Below, piece by piece: positions 7,198-14,899 of a DNA stretch of 64,000 nt. Made by a program: the position numbers and the translations under genes. Position 1 is the first letter of the stretch; each line of letters starts with the position of its first letter. The notes beneath the pieces were generated by a model. The model was not told the origin of the DNA, searched no databases, and saw only the letters and a list, made by a program, of their open reading frames with translations. The stretch comes from Paenibacillaceae bacterium GAS479 (GTDB lineage Bacteria > Bacillota > Bacilli > Paenibacillales > Paenibacillaceae), in NCBI GenBank assembly GCA_900105225.1, contig LT629764.1, forward strand, positions 1,727,501 to 1,791,500, in the 5' to 3' direction.

Positions 7198-8148
7198 CTA
7201 AATCCCGCGGTTCTTGAACAACGTGGCGATAGATCCGCCATAGATGTTGGAACGAATGGCTTCGGTGAACAGAGTGGCCATCGGAATGACGGTCAGCTTC
7301 TCCGACTGGCTCGCTTGTTGAAGGATCGAATCGGTCACGATAATTTCCCGAATATGCGGATGATTCAAGCGGCCTTCCAGCGCATCCTGCGAAAAGAGAC
7401 CGTGTGTAGCAGCAACGACAACGTCCCGTCCGCCCTTCTCGATTAGCTTCTCAACGACGTTGAACAACGTACGACCCGTATCGATGATATCCTCGATAAC
7501 GATCGGGGTTTTGTCCTTTACATCACCGATGACATGCATTTTCTCCTCACCGGTATGATTGTCATGATTGGTTACCACCATGGCGAACGGAGCTTGCAGA
7601 TAGTTAGCCAGCTTTTCCGCTGTCGACGCCCTTCCAGCGTCCGGAGACACGATAACAGGATTCTCGATGTTTTTGCTGCGGATGTATTCAGTCAGCTCAT
7701 CAAGCGCAGTCAGATGATCCACCGGGAAGTTGAAGAAGCCCTGAATCGCCGCAGTATGCAGATCGAGCGTGATGATTCGAGAAGCACCGGCGGTATCCAG
7801 CAGATCAGCGACCAGCTTAGCCGAAATCGCCTCGCGTGGATGGCGCTTGCGCTCCTGCCGAGCATAGCCATAATACGGCATGATGATGTTGATCGTCTTC
7901 GCCGAAGCACGCTTTGCCGCATCGATCATAATGAGCAGCTCCATGAAGTTCTCGTTGACCGGATCGGACAACGACTGCACGATGAAGATATGGCAGGTAC
8001 GAATCGGCTCGCCGTAGGAAACGTACAGCTCCCCGTTGTCGAATTGGCTCAGTGTCACCTCGCCAAGTGGAATACCAAGCTGGTCGCTAATGCTCTTGGC
8101 AAGCGGAATATTGGAAGATCCACTGAAAATTTTCACTTTATCCGTCAT
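7198..8148 (-). CDS. prs: Ribose-phosphate pyrophosphokinase (PRPP synthetase) paralogue
   Basis: 316 residues, the usual length. It makes 5-phosphoribosyl diphosphate from ribose 5-phosphate and ATP for nucleotide, histidine and tryptophan synthesis. Family marks are the ATP/flexible loop YYGYARQERKRHPRE, DLHTAAIQGFFN, and the PRPP-binding loop IVIEDIIDTGRTL. Several positions differ from the housekeeping enzyme: RQERKRHPRE in place of RQDRKARxRE, and SPDAGRAST in place of the usual SPDxGGxxRA. It is also a single gene not next to glmU or spoVG, where the main prs of Bacillales sits. I therefore read it as a second, divergent copy. It is monocistronic, ends at a terminator, and lies beside trpS, whose amino acid needs PRPP for synthesis. 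Confidence 0.88.
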   Translation of the reverse strand: MTDKVKIFSGSSNIPLAKSISDQLGIPLGEVTLSQFDNGELYVSYGEPIRTCHIFIVQSLSDPVNENFMELLIMIDAAKRASAKTINIIMPYYGYARQERKRHPREAISAKLVADLLDTAGASRIITLDLHTAAIQGFFNFPVDHLTALDELTEYIRSKNIENPVIVSPDAGRASTAEKLANYLQAPFAMVVTNHDNHTGEEKMHVIGDVKDKTPIVIEDIIDTGRTLFNVVEKLIEKGGRDVVVAATHGLFSQDALEGRLNHPHIREIIVTDSILQQASQSEKLTVIPMATLFTEAIRSNIYGGSIATLFKNRGI

Positions 8149-8271
8149 TATTTTGTCGTTCCCTCCCGCACATTGGATAAACCCTTTCTCCCATTATAGC
8201 CTATTAAGCGTGAAATCTGCAGTCCGGTTCAGCAAAATAACACGGAAAATGAAAGCTGCCCATTGTGGAAC

Positions 8272-9261
8272 TCAAAACGACACTATTCCCATCGCTCGTT
8301 TGGCTTCAGCCAGCACCGGAGCCGCCTCGGCGGCGGCTCGCTCTGCCCCATCCTGCAGAATCCGATCCAGCTCCGCAGAACCGATCCATTCATGATACCG
8401 AGCCTGCAGCGGCACAAGCTTCTCTATAACTACATCCGCCAGCTCACTCTTGAAGCTACCATAGCCACTGCCATCGTAACGGCGCTCAATTTCTTCTACG
8501 CTCAGTCCGCTGAACACAGCGTAGATCTCCACTAGATTGCTTACCGCAGGTTTGCTCTCCCAATCATAACGAACCATTCCTTCGGAATCTGTGACTGCCT
8601 TTGCGAATTTTCGGCGGATCAGCTCGGGAGAATCCAGTAACATGACACAACTGTTAGTGTTGGGATTGCTTTTGCTCATCTTGGCTGAAGGATCATCCAG
8701 CCCCATGATGCGGCTGCCGATCGTTCCAATAATAGGTTCTGGCTCCGGAAAAAGCTCCACTCCAAAGCGCTGGTTAAAGCGCCTCGCCAAGTCTCGCGCC
8801 AGCTCAAGATGCTGCAGTTGGTCGTCGCCGACCGGCACATGGGTAGTACGGTAGAGAAGAACGTCTGCCGCCATTAACACGGGGTACGTGAACAATGCGG
8901 AGCTGACGGAGCTTTTTCCATTCGATTTGTCCTTATACTGCGTCATCCGTCCTAGCTCGCCCATTACCGCTAATGTTTGCAGCAAGTAGCCCAGCTCGGC
9001 ATGCGCTGGCACTTGGGACTGCAGGAAAAGAACTGATTTGCCGGGATCAATGCCCGCTGCAAGGTAAAATGCGGCCATGTCGCGAGTCCGGCGCTGAAGC
9101 TTATCCGGCGGCTGTGGCACCGTGATAGCATGGAGATCCGGGATGAAGAAAAAGCAGTCATAGTCCTGCTGAAGCTGGATGAACTGACTGAGCGCCCCTC
9201 CATATCCACCAATATTCAGGTCGCCGCTTGGTTTGATGCCTGACACAATTCTGTTTGCCAT
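8272..9261 (-). CDS. trpS: Tryptophanyl-tRNA synthetase
   Basis: 329 residues. It charges tRNA-Trp. The class I signatures are present: the HIGH-like region GIKPSGDLNIGGYGGAL (residues 7-23) and the KMSKS loop as AKMSKSNP. Other conserved parts are PDLHAITV, AHAELGYLLQ, TYPVLMAADVLLY and AVTDSEGMVRYD. The ATG at 9261 follows GAGGGAGGGG; an upstream in-frame start at 9327 would lie in the T-box terminator and is unlikely. The HIGH motif reads NIGG rather than the commoner TIGN, which is tolerated in the family. Expression is controlled by the T-box leader immediately upstream. Confidence 0.95.
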   Translation of the reverse strand: MANRIVSGIKPSGDLNIGGYGGALSQFIQLQQDYDCFFFIPDLHAITVPQPPDKLQRRTRDMAAFYLAAGIDPGKSVLFLQSQVPAHAELGYLLQTLAVMGELGRMTQYKDKSNGKSSVSSALFTYPVLMAADVLLYRTTHVPVGDDQLQHLELARDLARRFNQRFGVELFPEPEPIIGTIGSRIMGLDDPSAKMSKSNPNTNSCVMLLDSPELIRRKFAKAVTDSEGMVRYDWESKPAVSNLVEIYAVFSGLSVEEIERRYDGSGYGSFKSELADVVIEKLVPLQARYHEWIGSAELDRILQDGAERAAAEAAPVLAEAKRAMGIVSF

Positions 9262-9299
9262 TGCTACCCCTCCCTCAAGATATAAATATAAATTCCAGA

Positions 9300-9601
9300 A
9301 AACGCAAAAAACGCACTTCATCCCCAAAGGGACGAAGTGCGTGACTCCGCGATACCACCCAAATTCGGCTATGCGCCGCTCCTTGAATCCGCGTCAAAAC
9401 GACTAACGCGGTTCCCGTGATAACGGCAGAACGACCCGTCAGCGCCTACTGCCGGCGGATGCCGGGTTCGGACTGAAGCGGAAGGGACCATTCGCCTGCA
9501 TCGATTGTGCCGGACCTCACACCAAACGCCGGCTCGCTGGGACAACTCCCGCAGGTTACTACACCCTTCCATAGCTTATCTGGATATGCCTGGAATAATT
9601 T
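9300..9601 (-). ncRNA. Tryptophan-specific T-box riboswitch leader of trpS
   Basis: The minus-strand leader has all the key parts: an AGTA element near 9556, a specifier region GAATGGTCC with the Trp codon TGG at 9490-9488, the T-box GGGTGGTATCGCGG at 9360-9347, and a terminator stem (CGCACTTCGTCCC pairing with GGGATGAAGTGCG, 9341-9312) followed by TTTTTT. Uncharged tRNA-Trp would pair with the specifier and the T-box, form the antiterminator and allow trpS expression. The specifier assignment matches the downstream gene, which supports it strongly. Confidence 0.93.
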
Positions 9602-9607
9602 ATTGAA

Positions 9608-9635
9608 ATTATAACATCCCGTTTTAGAATGTCAA
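9608..9635 (-). promoter_or_regulatory. Sigma-A promoter of the trpS leader
   Basis: Minus strand TTGACA (9635-9630), 16 bp, TATAAT (9613-9608). Both hexamers are perfect consensus; transcription would start near 9601, at the beginning of the T-box leader. Confidence 0.85.
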
Positions 9636-9682
9636 CGAGGGATATTTCGCGGTATACTGAGCCAAAAAGAGGTGGACGACAT

Positions 9683-10393
9683 ATGAAGATTGGAGTAACA
9701 GAAGCGATTTGGCGTTATCCGGTCAAATCGATGGGAGGTGAGCGCCTGGAACGGGTAGCCGTAGAAAACTACGGCTTGCTCGGCGACCGGTTTTGCTCTT
9801 TTTATGATGAGCAGAAGCAGGGCTGGAATAGCTATTACACCGCCCGCAAACTGCCTGGGCTATTGCTTTATCAAGCCTCTTATACGGACGAGGGCATCAA
9901 GGTAAAATCGCCTCATGGAGGCTCCTTCTCCTGGGATAGTCAGCTGCAGGAAGAACTGGAGCAGGTCACAGGTATTCACATGTCTATGAGCGTTGAAGGC
10001 GAGCCCGGACGTGAGGATAATGGTCTTAAATCTGTCGATGCAGCCAGCATTTTGCTCATAACCAATGCTTCACTGCGCCGCCTGCAAGAGGAATGGGGCA
10101 AGGAAGTGGACCCGTTACGATTTAGACCGAATCTATTTATTGGAACGGATGATCCACAGTTGGATGAAAGCAGCCTGATCGGTGCGCGACTGCGAATCGG
10201 CAATGCCTTATTGCAGGTAGATTCCTTTTGTGAGCGCTGTTCGATGATCACCTATGATCCGGACAGCTTGGAGCGTGATCCATCGCTTTTGCGATCTGTG
10301 AATGAATCATTCGGCTTGAAGTTCGGGCTGTATGCATCCGTGTTGGAGCCAGGAACAATTACTGCGGGAGATACGGTTATTCGGATTAGCTGA
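9683..10393 (+). CDS. MOSC domain protein
   Basis: 236 residues from the ATG at 9683, preceded by AGAGGTGG. An upstream in-frame ATG at 9629 lies in the trpS promoter and is rejected. The N-terminal beta-barrel (EAIWRYPVKSMGGE) and the C-terminal MOSC domain (RFRPNLFIG, VDSFCERCSM with the conserved cysteine in place) match proteins related to the C-terminus of molybdenum cofactor sulfurase. Members bind sulfur or molybdopterin-type cofactors and often act in N-hydroxylated compound reduction. It is transcribed divergently from trpS, with a TATACT box at 9653-9658, and stands alone. Its specific substrate is not known. Confidence 0.85.
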   Translation: MKIGVTEAIWRYPVKSMGGERLERVAVENYGLLGDRFCSFYDEQKQGWNSYYTARKLPGLLLYQASYTDEGIKVKSPHGGSFSWDSQLQEELEQVTGIHMSMSVEGEPGREDNGLKSVDAASILLITNASLRRLQEEWGKEVDPLRFRPNLFIGTDDPQLDESSLIGARLRIGNALLQVDSFCERCSMITYDPDSLERDPSLLRSVNESFGLKFGLYASVLEPGTITAGDTVIRIS

Positions 10394-10405
10394 TTCGCTG
10401 TTTGT

Positions 10406-10443
10406 TTGACAAAAGCTTTTGTTGTAATCATAATAGTTACAAC
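10406..10443 (+). promoter_or_regulatory. Promoter with overlapping GTTGTAA/TTACAAC operator-like dyad
   Basis: TTGACA at 10406-10411, 17 bp, CATAAT at 10429-10434. A dyad GTTGTAA (10421-10427), 9 nt, TTACAAC (10437-10443) straddles the -10 box. A protein bound there would block the polymerase. The spacing and sequence look like a MarR/HxlR/Rrf2-type repressor site, but no regulator gene is adjacent. Confidence 0.65.
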
Positions 10444-10505
10444 GAGGGCTTTTTTTATGCCGCTCTGGGAATAATAGTTTAGAAACTATAAGGAGGCAAT
10501 CAAAC

Positions 10506-11147
10506 TTGAGAATCGGAATTATCGGAGCAACCGGCAAAGCAGGCAGCTTAATCGCAGATGAGGCTGAACGTCGCGGACACCATGTAACAGCGATCGTGCG
10601 GGATTCATCCAAAGTGAAAAATCTTTCGCTGAACATCCTTGAGAAGGAAGTGTTCCAGCTCACAGGAGCGGATCTGCAGCCTTTCGACGTAGTCGTAAAC
10701 GCCTTCGGCGCTATTCCTGGACAGGAGCAGCAGCATACCGAAGCCGGACGTTCGCTAATCAAAGCACTCAAGGAAGCCCCAGACACCCGGTTAATCGTCG
10801 TAGGTGGAGCTGGCAGCCTGTATGTAGATGAGGCAAAAAGCATTCGTGTCATGGATACGGCGGAATTCCCCAAAGAATATCTCCCTACTGCCTCCAGCCA
10901 AGGACAGAATCTGGCTGACTTGCAGCAGGCGGAGGGCATCAACTGGACCTTCCTCAGCCCTGCGGCATTTTTCGATCCTGCTGGCAAACGTACCGGCTCC
11001 TATACGAAGGGCGGCGACCGCCTTATCGTCAACAGTAAGGGCAATAGCTACATCAGTTACTCGGATTATGCAATAGCAATTGTGGATGAGGTCGAGCAGG
11101 CCGCACATCGGAACGAGCGTTTCTCCGTCGTCGGAGAGACAGAATAA
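10506..11147 (+). CDS. NAD(P)-binding atypical short-chain dehydrogenase (YwnB/NmrA-like)
   Basis: 213 residues with a TTG start at 10506 behind AGGAGG (10491-10496). The Rossmann dinucleotide loop is GIIGATGKAGSL (residues 4-15), followed by the NADP-preferring basic residue in IVRDSSKV. The segments VVVNAFGA, RLIVVGGAGSL and WTFLSPAAFFDP are typical of the NmrA-like/atypical SDR group to which B. subtilis YwnB belongs. There is no classical YxxxK catalytic pair, so it may be a redox sensor or a quinone/flavin reductase. It is monocistronic, bounded by the dyad-containing promoter and a terminator at 11166, consistent with stress-induced expression. Confidence 0.82.
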   Translation: MRIGIIGATGKAGSLIADEAERRGHHVTAIVRDSSKVKNLSLNILEKEVFQLTGADLQPFDVVVNAFGAIPGQEQQHTEAGRSLIKALKEAPDTRLIVVGGAGSLYVDEAKSIRVMDTAEFPKEYLPTASSQGQNLADLQQAEGINWTFLSPAAFFDPAGKRTGSYTKGGDRLIVNSKGNSYISYSDYAIAIVDEVEQAAHRNERFSVVGETE

Positions 11148-11165
11148 TAGAATCACCTTAATGTA

Positions 11166-11211
11166 GGGGCTGCCCCATAAGTCATGAAAATGACTATGGG
11201 CAGCTTTTTTT
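11166..11211 (+). terminator. Terminator of the NAD(P)-binding protein gene
   Basis: GCTGCCCcATAaGTCAT pairs with ATGACTATGGGCAGC across a GAAA loop, followed by seven T. The stem shares the AGTCAT/ATGACT core with the IS1182 end at 334-376 and with 18968-19007. Confidence 0.85.
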
Positions 11212-11318
11212 GTGTGTCCACACAACACAATGACTCCGATCGTGACTCGCGACTACGAACCTTTCCTTTGGAAGTTTCATAGAATACAGTAACCCCCTGA
11301 GGAAAGGAGGGACCTCGA

Positions 11319-11690
11319 ATCAAACCGGTTCAAACTAATCAAATTTCTCCTCGTCTGACTGTTTACTCCGGCGCTTTTTACACGGGCGAAAGCCGCATAC
11401 TCCGCGGAACTCTCGGCATCGAGAACACAAGCGATGGTGTTGATGATATAAGGAGCCTTCGATTTTTCTCCATGAATTCCAGTGCTACGCTTGTTGCCTT
11501 CACCGAGCCCGGATTCCGCGGCCATTATCGCATCTATCGGGGGGGCTATCATAATGTAGCTGATCTGCACGATTTGATCGCCGGAGATCGTGTTAGATCC
11601 CTCATTTCCTCCAATCAGCCCCTGACTCAGGCGCAGGTACGCGAAATTGGCCGCACAGGACGGCTTCCTGAAGCTGATAGGGAGATTTAG
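11319..11690 (+). CDS. Beta/gamma-crystallin-like protein 1, apparent AUC start
   Basis: About 123 residues. The open frame runs from a stop at 11298 and has no ATG, GTG or TTG until an internal ATG at 11472. Its alignment with the neighbouring paralogue places the N-terminus at 11319, an ATC codon 8 nt after AAGGAGG. The protein has two Greek-key-like motifs: LTVYSGAFYTGESRI with DDIRSL, and TLVAFTEPGFRGHYRIYRG with DRVRSL. The D/N-D/N-x-x-S/T pattern (DDIRS) is the calcium site of microbial beta/gamma-crystallins. There is no signal peptide. Either it uses a rare AUC start, or the start was lost by mutation and the gene is now silent. The remaining frame is intact, favouring the first. Confidence 0.68.
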   Translation: MKPVQTNQISPRLTVYSGAFYTGESRILRGTLGIENTSDGVDDIRSLRFFSMNSSATLVAFTEPGFRGHYRIYRGGYHNVADLHDLIAGDRVRSLISSNQPLTQAQVREIGRTGRLPEADREI

Positions 11691-11762
11691 CTCTTTATCA
11701 CGAAGCCTATCACTTTGAACCACATCTTGTGAAATAACCCATCTGAAAGGAAGATACCCCGC

Positions 11763-12137
11763 ATGGAACAAGCAAAAGTAAGTCAACTTGCATTTCCTCG
11801 CTTAACCCTTTTCTCCGATGAATTTTTTAATGGGCAATTCGTTATTGGGCGTGGAAATCTTGGTATCCGCGACCTCGATAACATTTTTGATGGCCCCGAG
11901 AGCCTTCGCTTCTTAGCTGATAACCCTCGCGCCTGTCTTGTCTTGTTTACCCGCCCAAACTTTAAAGGCAACTTCCGCATCTACCTTGGCCCCGCTCGCA
12001 ATTTGCCTGTTTTAGAAGATCTGCTTCGTGGCGAAGATGTCGAGTCCCTCATTTCCTCCAACCAACGTCTGAGCGTTGCGCAGGTCCGCTTGATTCGCCT
12101 CACAGGCATACTCCCAGCAGGTTTTCGCGTAGTTTAG
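11763..12137 (+). CDS. Beta/gamma-crystallin-like protein 2
   Basis: 124 residues, ATG at 11763 with GAAAGGAAG upstream. It aligns over its whole length with the preceding protein: LTLFSDEFFNGQFVI with GPESL, then CLVLFTRPNFKGNFRIYLG with EDVESLISSNQ. The aromatic-x4-F/x-G and x-x-x-S pairs are the Greek-key crystallin pattern; EDVES is a possible Ca2+-binding site. Microbial members are usually calcium-binding, sometimes spore- or stress-associated. It probably arose by tandem duplication with copy 1; both may share one transcript ending at 12231-12270. The function in this organism is unknown. Confidence 0.75.
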   Translation: MEQAKVSQLAFPRLTLFSDEFFNGQFVIGRGNLGIRDLDNIFDGPESLRFLADNPRACLVLFTRPNFKGNFRIYLGPARNLPVLEDLLRGEDVESLISSNQRLSVAQVRLIRLTGILPAGFRVV

Positions 12138-12152
12138 TAGTTTGAGAGGATA

Positions 12153-12218
12153 ACTGCTCTTGACCGTCTAATTGCTGGTAGAGATGCTGGATCCCTTATT
12201 ACCAATCCGACTTCATAA
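12153..12218 (+). pseudogene. Remnant of a third beta/gamma-crystallin-like copy
   Basis: The frame reads TALDRLIAGRDAGSLITNP then stops. It matches the C-terminal ADLHDLIAGDRVRSLISSN segment of copy 1. Only some 21 codons remain, with no start, so a third tandem copy has been largely deleted. Confidence 0.65.
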
Positions 12219-12230
12219 GCTTAGCCGAAG

Positions 12231-12270
12231 AAAAGGACCGGGCGATGTCGTAATCGACCGGTCCTTTTAT
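12231..12270. terminator. Bidirectional-type terminator after the crystallin-like genes
   Basis: AAAAGGACCGG and CCGGTCCTTTT are perfect complements across an 18-nt loop, with an A-run on one side and T-run on the other. Confidence 0.8.
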
Positions 12271-12336
12271 CATGGGTGTAGTCTAGATTCGAACGTCCAG
12301 ATCGGATTGGGCACCTGCATTGAGTCTAGTTAACTC

Positions 12337-12381
12337 TATTTCGAATATTCCTTGACAGGAATATTCGAAATAAGATATATT
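12337..12381 (+). promoter_or_regulatory. Promoter embedded in a perfect 36-bp palindrome
   Basis: Two 15-bp arms, TATTTCGAATATTCC and GGAATATTCGAAATA, are perfect complements and are separated only by TTGACA (12352-12357). That hexamer is a consensus -35 box; TATATT at 12376-12381 is the -10 with an 18-bp spacer. A dimeric repressor on this palindrome would cover the -35 box. AHSA1/SRPBCC genes are often controlled by ArsR-type regulators, but none is adjacent. Confidence 0.85.
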
Positions 12382-12433
12382 ATCCTCAGAAACCTGTTCT
12401 TGAAACTCAACCGACCCTGAGGAGGAAATAAGG

Positions 12434-12943
12434 ATGACATCAAACATGCAAATGCGCGTTGAAGGAAATGAGTTTGTATTGGAGCGTACTTTTCAAGCGT
12501 CAAAAAGCCTCGTTTTCAAAGCCTTCACGGAACCAGAACATCTCAAACAATGGTGGGGTCCTCGCGGCTGGACGTTGACGGAATGTACGGTAGACCTGCA
12601 GCCAGGGGGCTTCTGGCACTACTGCATGAAGTGTATGGATGAGAACCAAGGAGATTTTTTCGGCATGGAATCCTGGGGCAAAGGTGTTTACGAGGAGGTT
12701 CGTCCAGAGGATTATTTCTCTTACACCAACTATTTCTCTGATGCCGAGGGCATGGTCAACGAGGAGCTTCCTTCGAGCTTTATCATGGCGACATTCGAAG
12801 AACAGGACGGCGTCACGAAGGTTTCCAATCGCTCCCGCTACGGATCACCCCAGGAGCTGCAAACCGTGCTTGATATGGGCATGGAGGAAGGCATTGGTCA
12901 AACATGGGATCGTCTGGAAGAGTATTTGGCTGCTCGGAGCTGA
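12434..12943 (+). CDS. AHSA1/SRPBCC domain protein
   Basis: 169 residues, ATG at 12434 behind GAGGAGG. The pattern LERTFQASKSLVFKAFTEP then LKQWWGPRGWT is the hallmark of the AHSA1 (Aha1 C-terminal-like) branch of the START/SRPBCC fold, which forms a deep hydrophobic ligand cavity. The C-terminal helix MEEGIGQTWDRLEEYL closes the cavity. It is cytosolic and monocistronic. Ligands of these bacterial proteins are generally unknown. Its control region, a perfect palindrome holding the -35 box, implies tight repression. It ends at a hairpin terminator at 12991-13030. Confidence 0.88.
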   Translation: MTSNMQMRVEGNEFVLERTFQASKSLVFKAFTEPEHLKQWWGPRGWTLTECTVDLQPGGFWHYCMKCMDENQGDFFGMESWGKGVYEEVRPEDYFSYTNYFSDAEGMVNEELPSSFIMATFEEQDGVTKVSNRSRYGSPQELQTVLDMGMEEGIGQTWDRLEEYLAARS

Positions 12944-12990
12944 TCGCTTCTGCAGGATAAGCAACCATAAGCAGACTAGTCATATGATCG

Positions 12991-13030
12991 AACAGGACGA
13001 TGCAGGCATTTCCCGGCATCGTCCTGTTTG
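12991..13030. terminator. Shared terminator of two convergent genes
   Basis: AACAGGACGATGC and GCATCGTCCTGTT pair across a 14-nt loop, between the convergent AHSA1 gene and Nudix gene. Confidence 0.8.
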
Positions 13031-13049
13031 TGTTGCGCTTAAGCACTTT

Positions 13050-13481
13050 CTACTCCATCCACTGCCGCGGTCCTATCGTTTGGAACAGCCCATCCCTATC
13101 CGGATTCAATGCATCCTGAATACGTTTGTACGTAAAGTCGCTTATCGGTTTCGGCAGATCCTCAATCGAGTAATATCCACATTCTAAAATCTCAGGTGAG
13201 CTCGGTTCAGGTTTTTGATCATCATCGGTAGTTGAAATAAAAACAAAGTGATGCATATCATAACCCGGGTCATAATAGATGCCCGTTAATTGCCCAACCT
13301 CGACGGTCAGCCCTACCTCTTCCAAAACCTCTCTTTTTGCAGTATCCTGTGCGGACTCCTTCTCCTCCGATTTCCCGCCTGGAAGCTCCCAATTGTTTTT
13401 GCCATAGCTGTGTTTTACCAACAAAATGCGCCCTTCCGAATCCAGTATAACTGCTGCTGCACCCATCGGCTTATTGGACAA
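13050..13481 (-). CDS. Nudix hydrolase
   Basis: About 143 residues if translation starts at the TTG at 13481, which follows AGGAGGG by 6 nt. An ATG at 13517 would add 12 residues but has a poorer ribosome site. The Nudix box is perfect: GGKSEEKE, seven residues, REVLEEVGL, giving the Mg2+-dependent pyrophosphohydrolase fold. The class hydrolyses nucleoside diphosphates linked to another group; the substrate cannot be told from the box. The C-terminal SIEDLPKPISD is the usual end of MutT-like members. It is monocistronic and convergent with the AHSA1 gene. Confidence 0.88.
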   Translation of the reverse strand: MSNKPMGAAAVILDSEGRILLVKHSYGKNNWELPGGKSEEKESAQDTAKREVLEEVGLTVEVGQLTGIYYDPGYDMHHFVFISTTDDDQKPEPSSPEILECGYYSIEDLPKPISDFTYKRIQDALNPDRDGLFQTIGPRQWME

Positions 13482-13599
13482 AATAGTCCCTCCTAGTCGT
13501 TTGTTGGTCCACTTCATTCATGACTCCATTATGTGGAAAAAAGTTTCAAAACGCATACTTTAGGTTATCGATTGTTATTTCCTATAGGAGGCCGAAACG

Positions 13600-14865
13600 A
13601 TGGTAAAGCTCAGGATTAGGCTCACTTTGTTGATGCTTGTAGTTCTCGTAGTCAGCGGATGTTCCAGTGGTGATTCCAATGAATCTCCCAATGAATTGAA
13701 AACGCTTACTCTGTGGTATTGGAACCGTGCACTAGATGATAGTCTGATCCAGTCGGTGCAAAAGCAGTTTCCAAACATCCGCATCAACGCCCAAAAAATC
13801 GGCGGGGATTTTAGATCCAAGCTGAAAACAACGTTGGCCGCAGGTACCGGAGGCCCGGACATCATTGCGATGAACGATTGGGTGGCGGAGATGTTTCCGA
13901 ACTCCGACCGATTTTATGATCTGTACGAGCTTGGCGCCAAAGAGATCGAGCCAGATTTTCTCGGCTGGAAATGGCAGCTTGGAGTTGCGCCGGACGGAAA
14001 GATGATCGCGCTGCCAATCGACACCGGGCCGACCGCTTTATTTTACAGGGCGGATCTGTTCCAGCAAGCCGGACTTCCGAGCGACCCCGACGAGGTTCAT
14101 GCAGCGATGGCGACATGGGAGGATTACTTTGCAGAGGGCAAAAAACTGCAGGATAAGTTCGGGGGCAAAGTTAAGCTTACCGATAACATCGGCAACATCT
14201 ACACTCAGGTCAACGCCCAGTCGGAAAGGATCTATTTTGATGAAAATGAAACCTTTATCGGTGAAGATCCCTCCTCCTCGATGAAAAAAGCATGGGACTT
14301 GTCCCTAAAAGCATCTCAAATGGGCTTGCTCGCCAATGTGAGCGGTTTCTCCTCCGATTGGAACGCCTCGGTCAATAATGGAGCCATCGCTTCGTTTGTC
14401 GGAGCGGTATGGGCCAAACAGATTTTAATGGATGCAGCGCCGGATACGGCGGGTAAATGGAGGGTTGCAAGGGCGCCGGGCGGAGACGGCAACAACGGCG
14501 GTTCCTTCCTTGCCATCATGAAAACGAGCCGATACCCGCAGGAATCGTTTGAGGTCATCAAATGGCTGCAAAATCCGGACAATCAAATGGCCAGTTTCAA
14601 CAAAATCAATTTGTTTCCTTCCGCGTCAAAAGCGCTTGAAACGGATGAGATGAATCAAAGGGAAGAGTTTTTCGGCGGTCAGGCGACCGGCAGTGTATTT
14701 GCTGAATCGGCACGCAATGTTAAACCTACCTTCTTCGGGTCCAAATACAGCAATCTGCAAAATATTATTAACCGGGAGCTTTTAACGGTCGCCACTCAGG
14801 GCAAAAACCCTGATAAAGCTTGGGAAGATGCGTTGTTCCAAATGAAAAGGGAACTGCTGCGATAA
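13600..14865 (+). CDS. Sugar ABC transporter solute-binding lipoprotein
   Basis: 421 residues, ATG after AGGAGG. A lipoprotein signal peptide ends in VVSGCSSG with the lipidated cysteine at C21. The mature part follows the family-1 extracellular binding protein pattern (TLTLWYWNRALDD, ALPIDTGPTALFYRADLF, GGSFLAIMKTSRYPQESFEVIKWL). It captures a sugar or oligosaccharide outside the membrane and delivers it to the two permeases encoded next. It is the first gene of a three-gene operon without an ATPase or adjacent regulator. The ligand cannot be assigned; no glycosidase gene lies in this operon. Confidence 0.92.
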   Translation: MVKLRIRLTLLMLVVLVVSGCSSGDSNESPNELKTLTLWYWNRALDDSLIQSVQKQFPNIRINAQKIGGDFRSKLKTTLAAGTGGPDIIAMNDWVAEMFPNSDRFYDLYELGAKEIEPDFLGWKWQLGVAPDGKMIALPIDTGPTALFYRADLFQQAGLPSDPDEVHAAMATWEDYFAEGKKLQDKFGGKVKLTDNIGNIYTQVNAQSERIYFDENETFIGEDPSSSMKKAWDLSLKASQMGLLANVSGFSSDWNASVNNGAIASFVGAVWAKQILMDAAPDTAGKWRVARAPGGDGNNGGSFLAIMKTSRYPQESFEVIKWLQNPDNQMASFNKINLFPSASKALETDEMNQREEFFGGQATGSVFAESARNVKPTFFGSKYSNLQNIINRELLTVATQGKNPDKAWEDALFQMKRELLR

Positions 14866-14899
14866 CGGTTCTATCATTCGATGAAGGAGGCAGAGTTTT

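Noticed and set aside
9369-9572. Short minus-strand frame inside the trpS leader
   Set aside because: It lies across the T-box structural elements and is not a plausible leader peptide; the RNA features explain the sequence.
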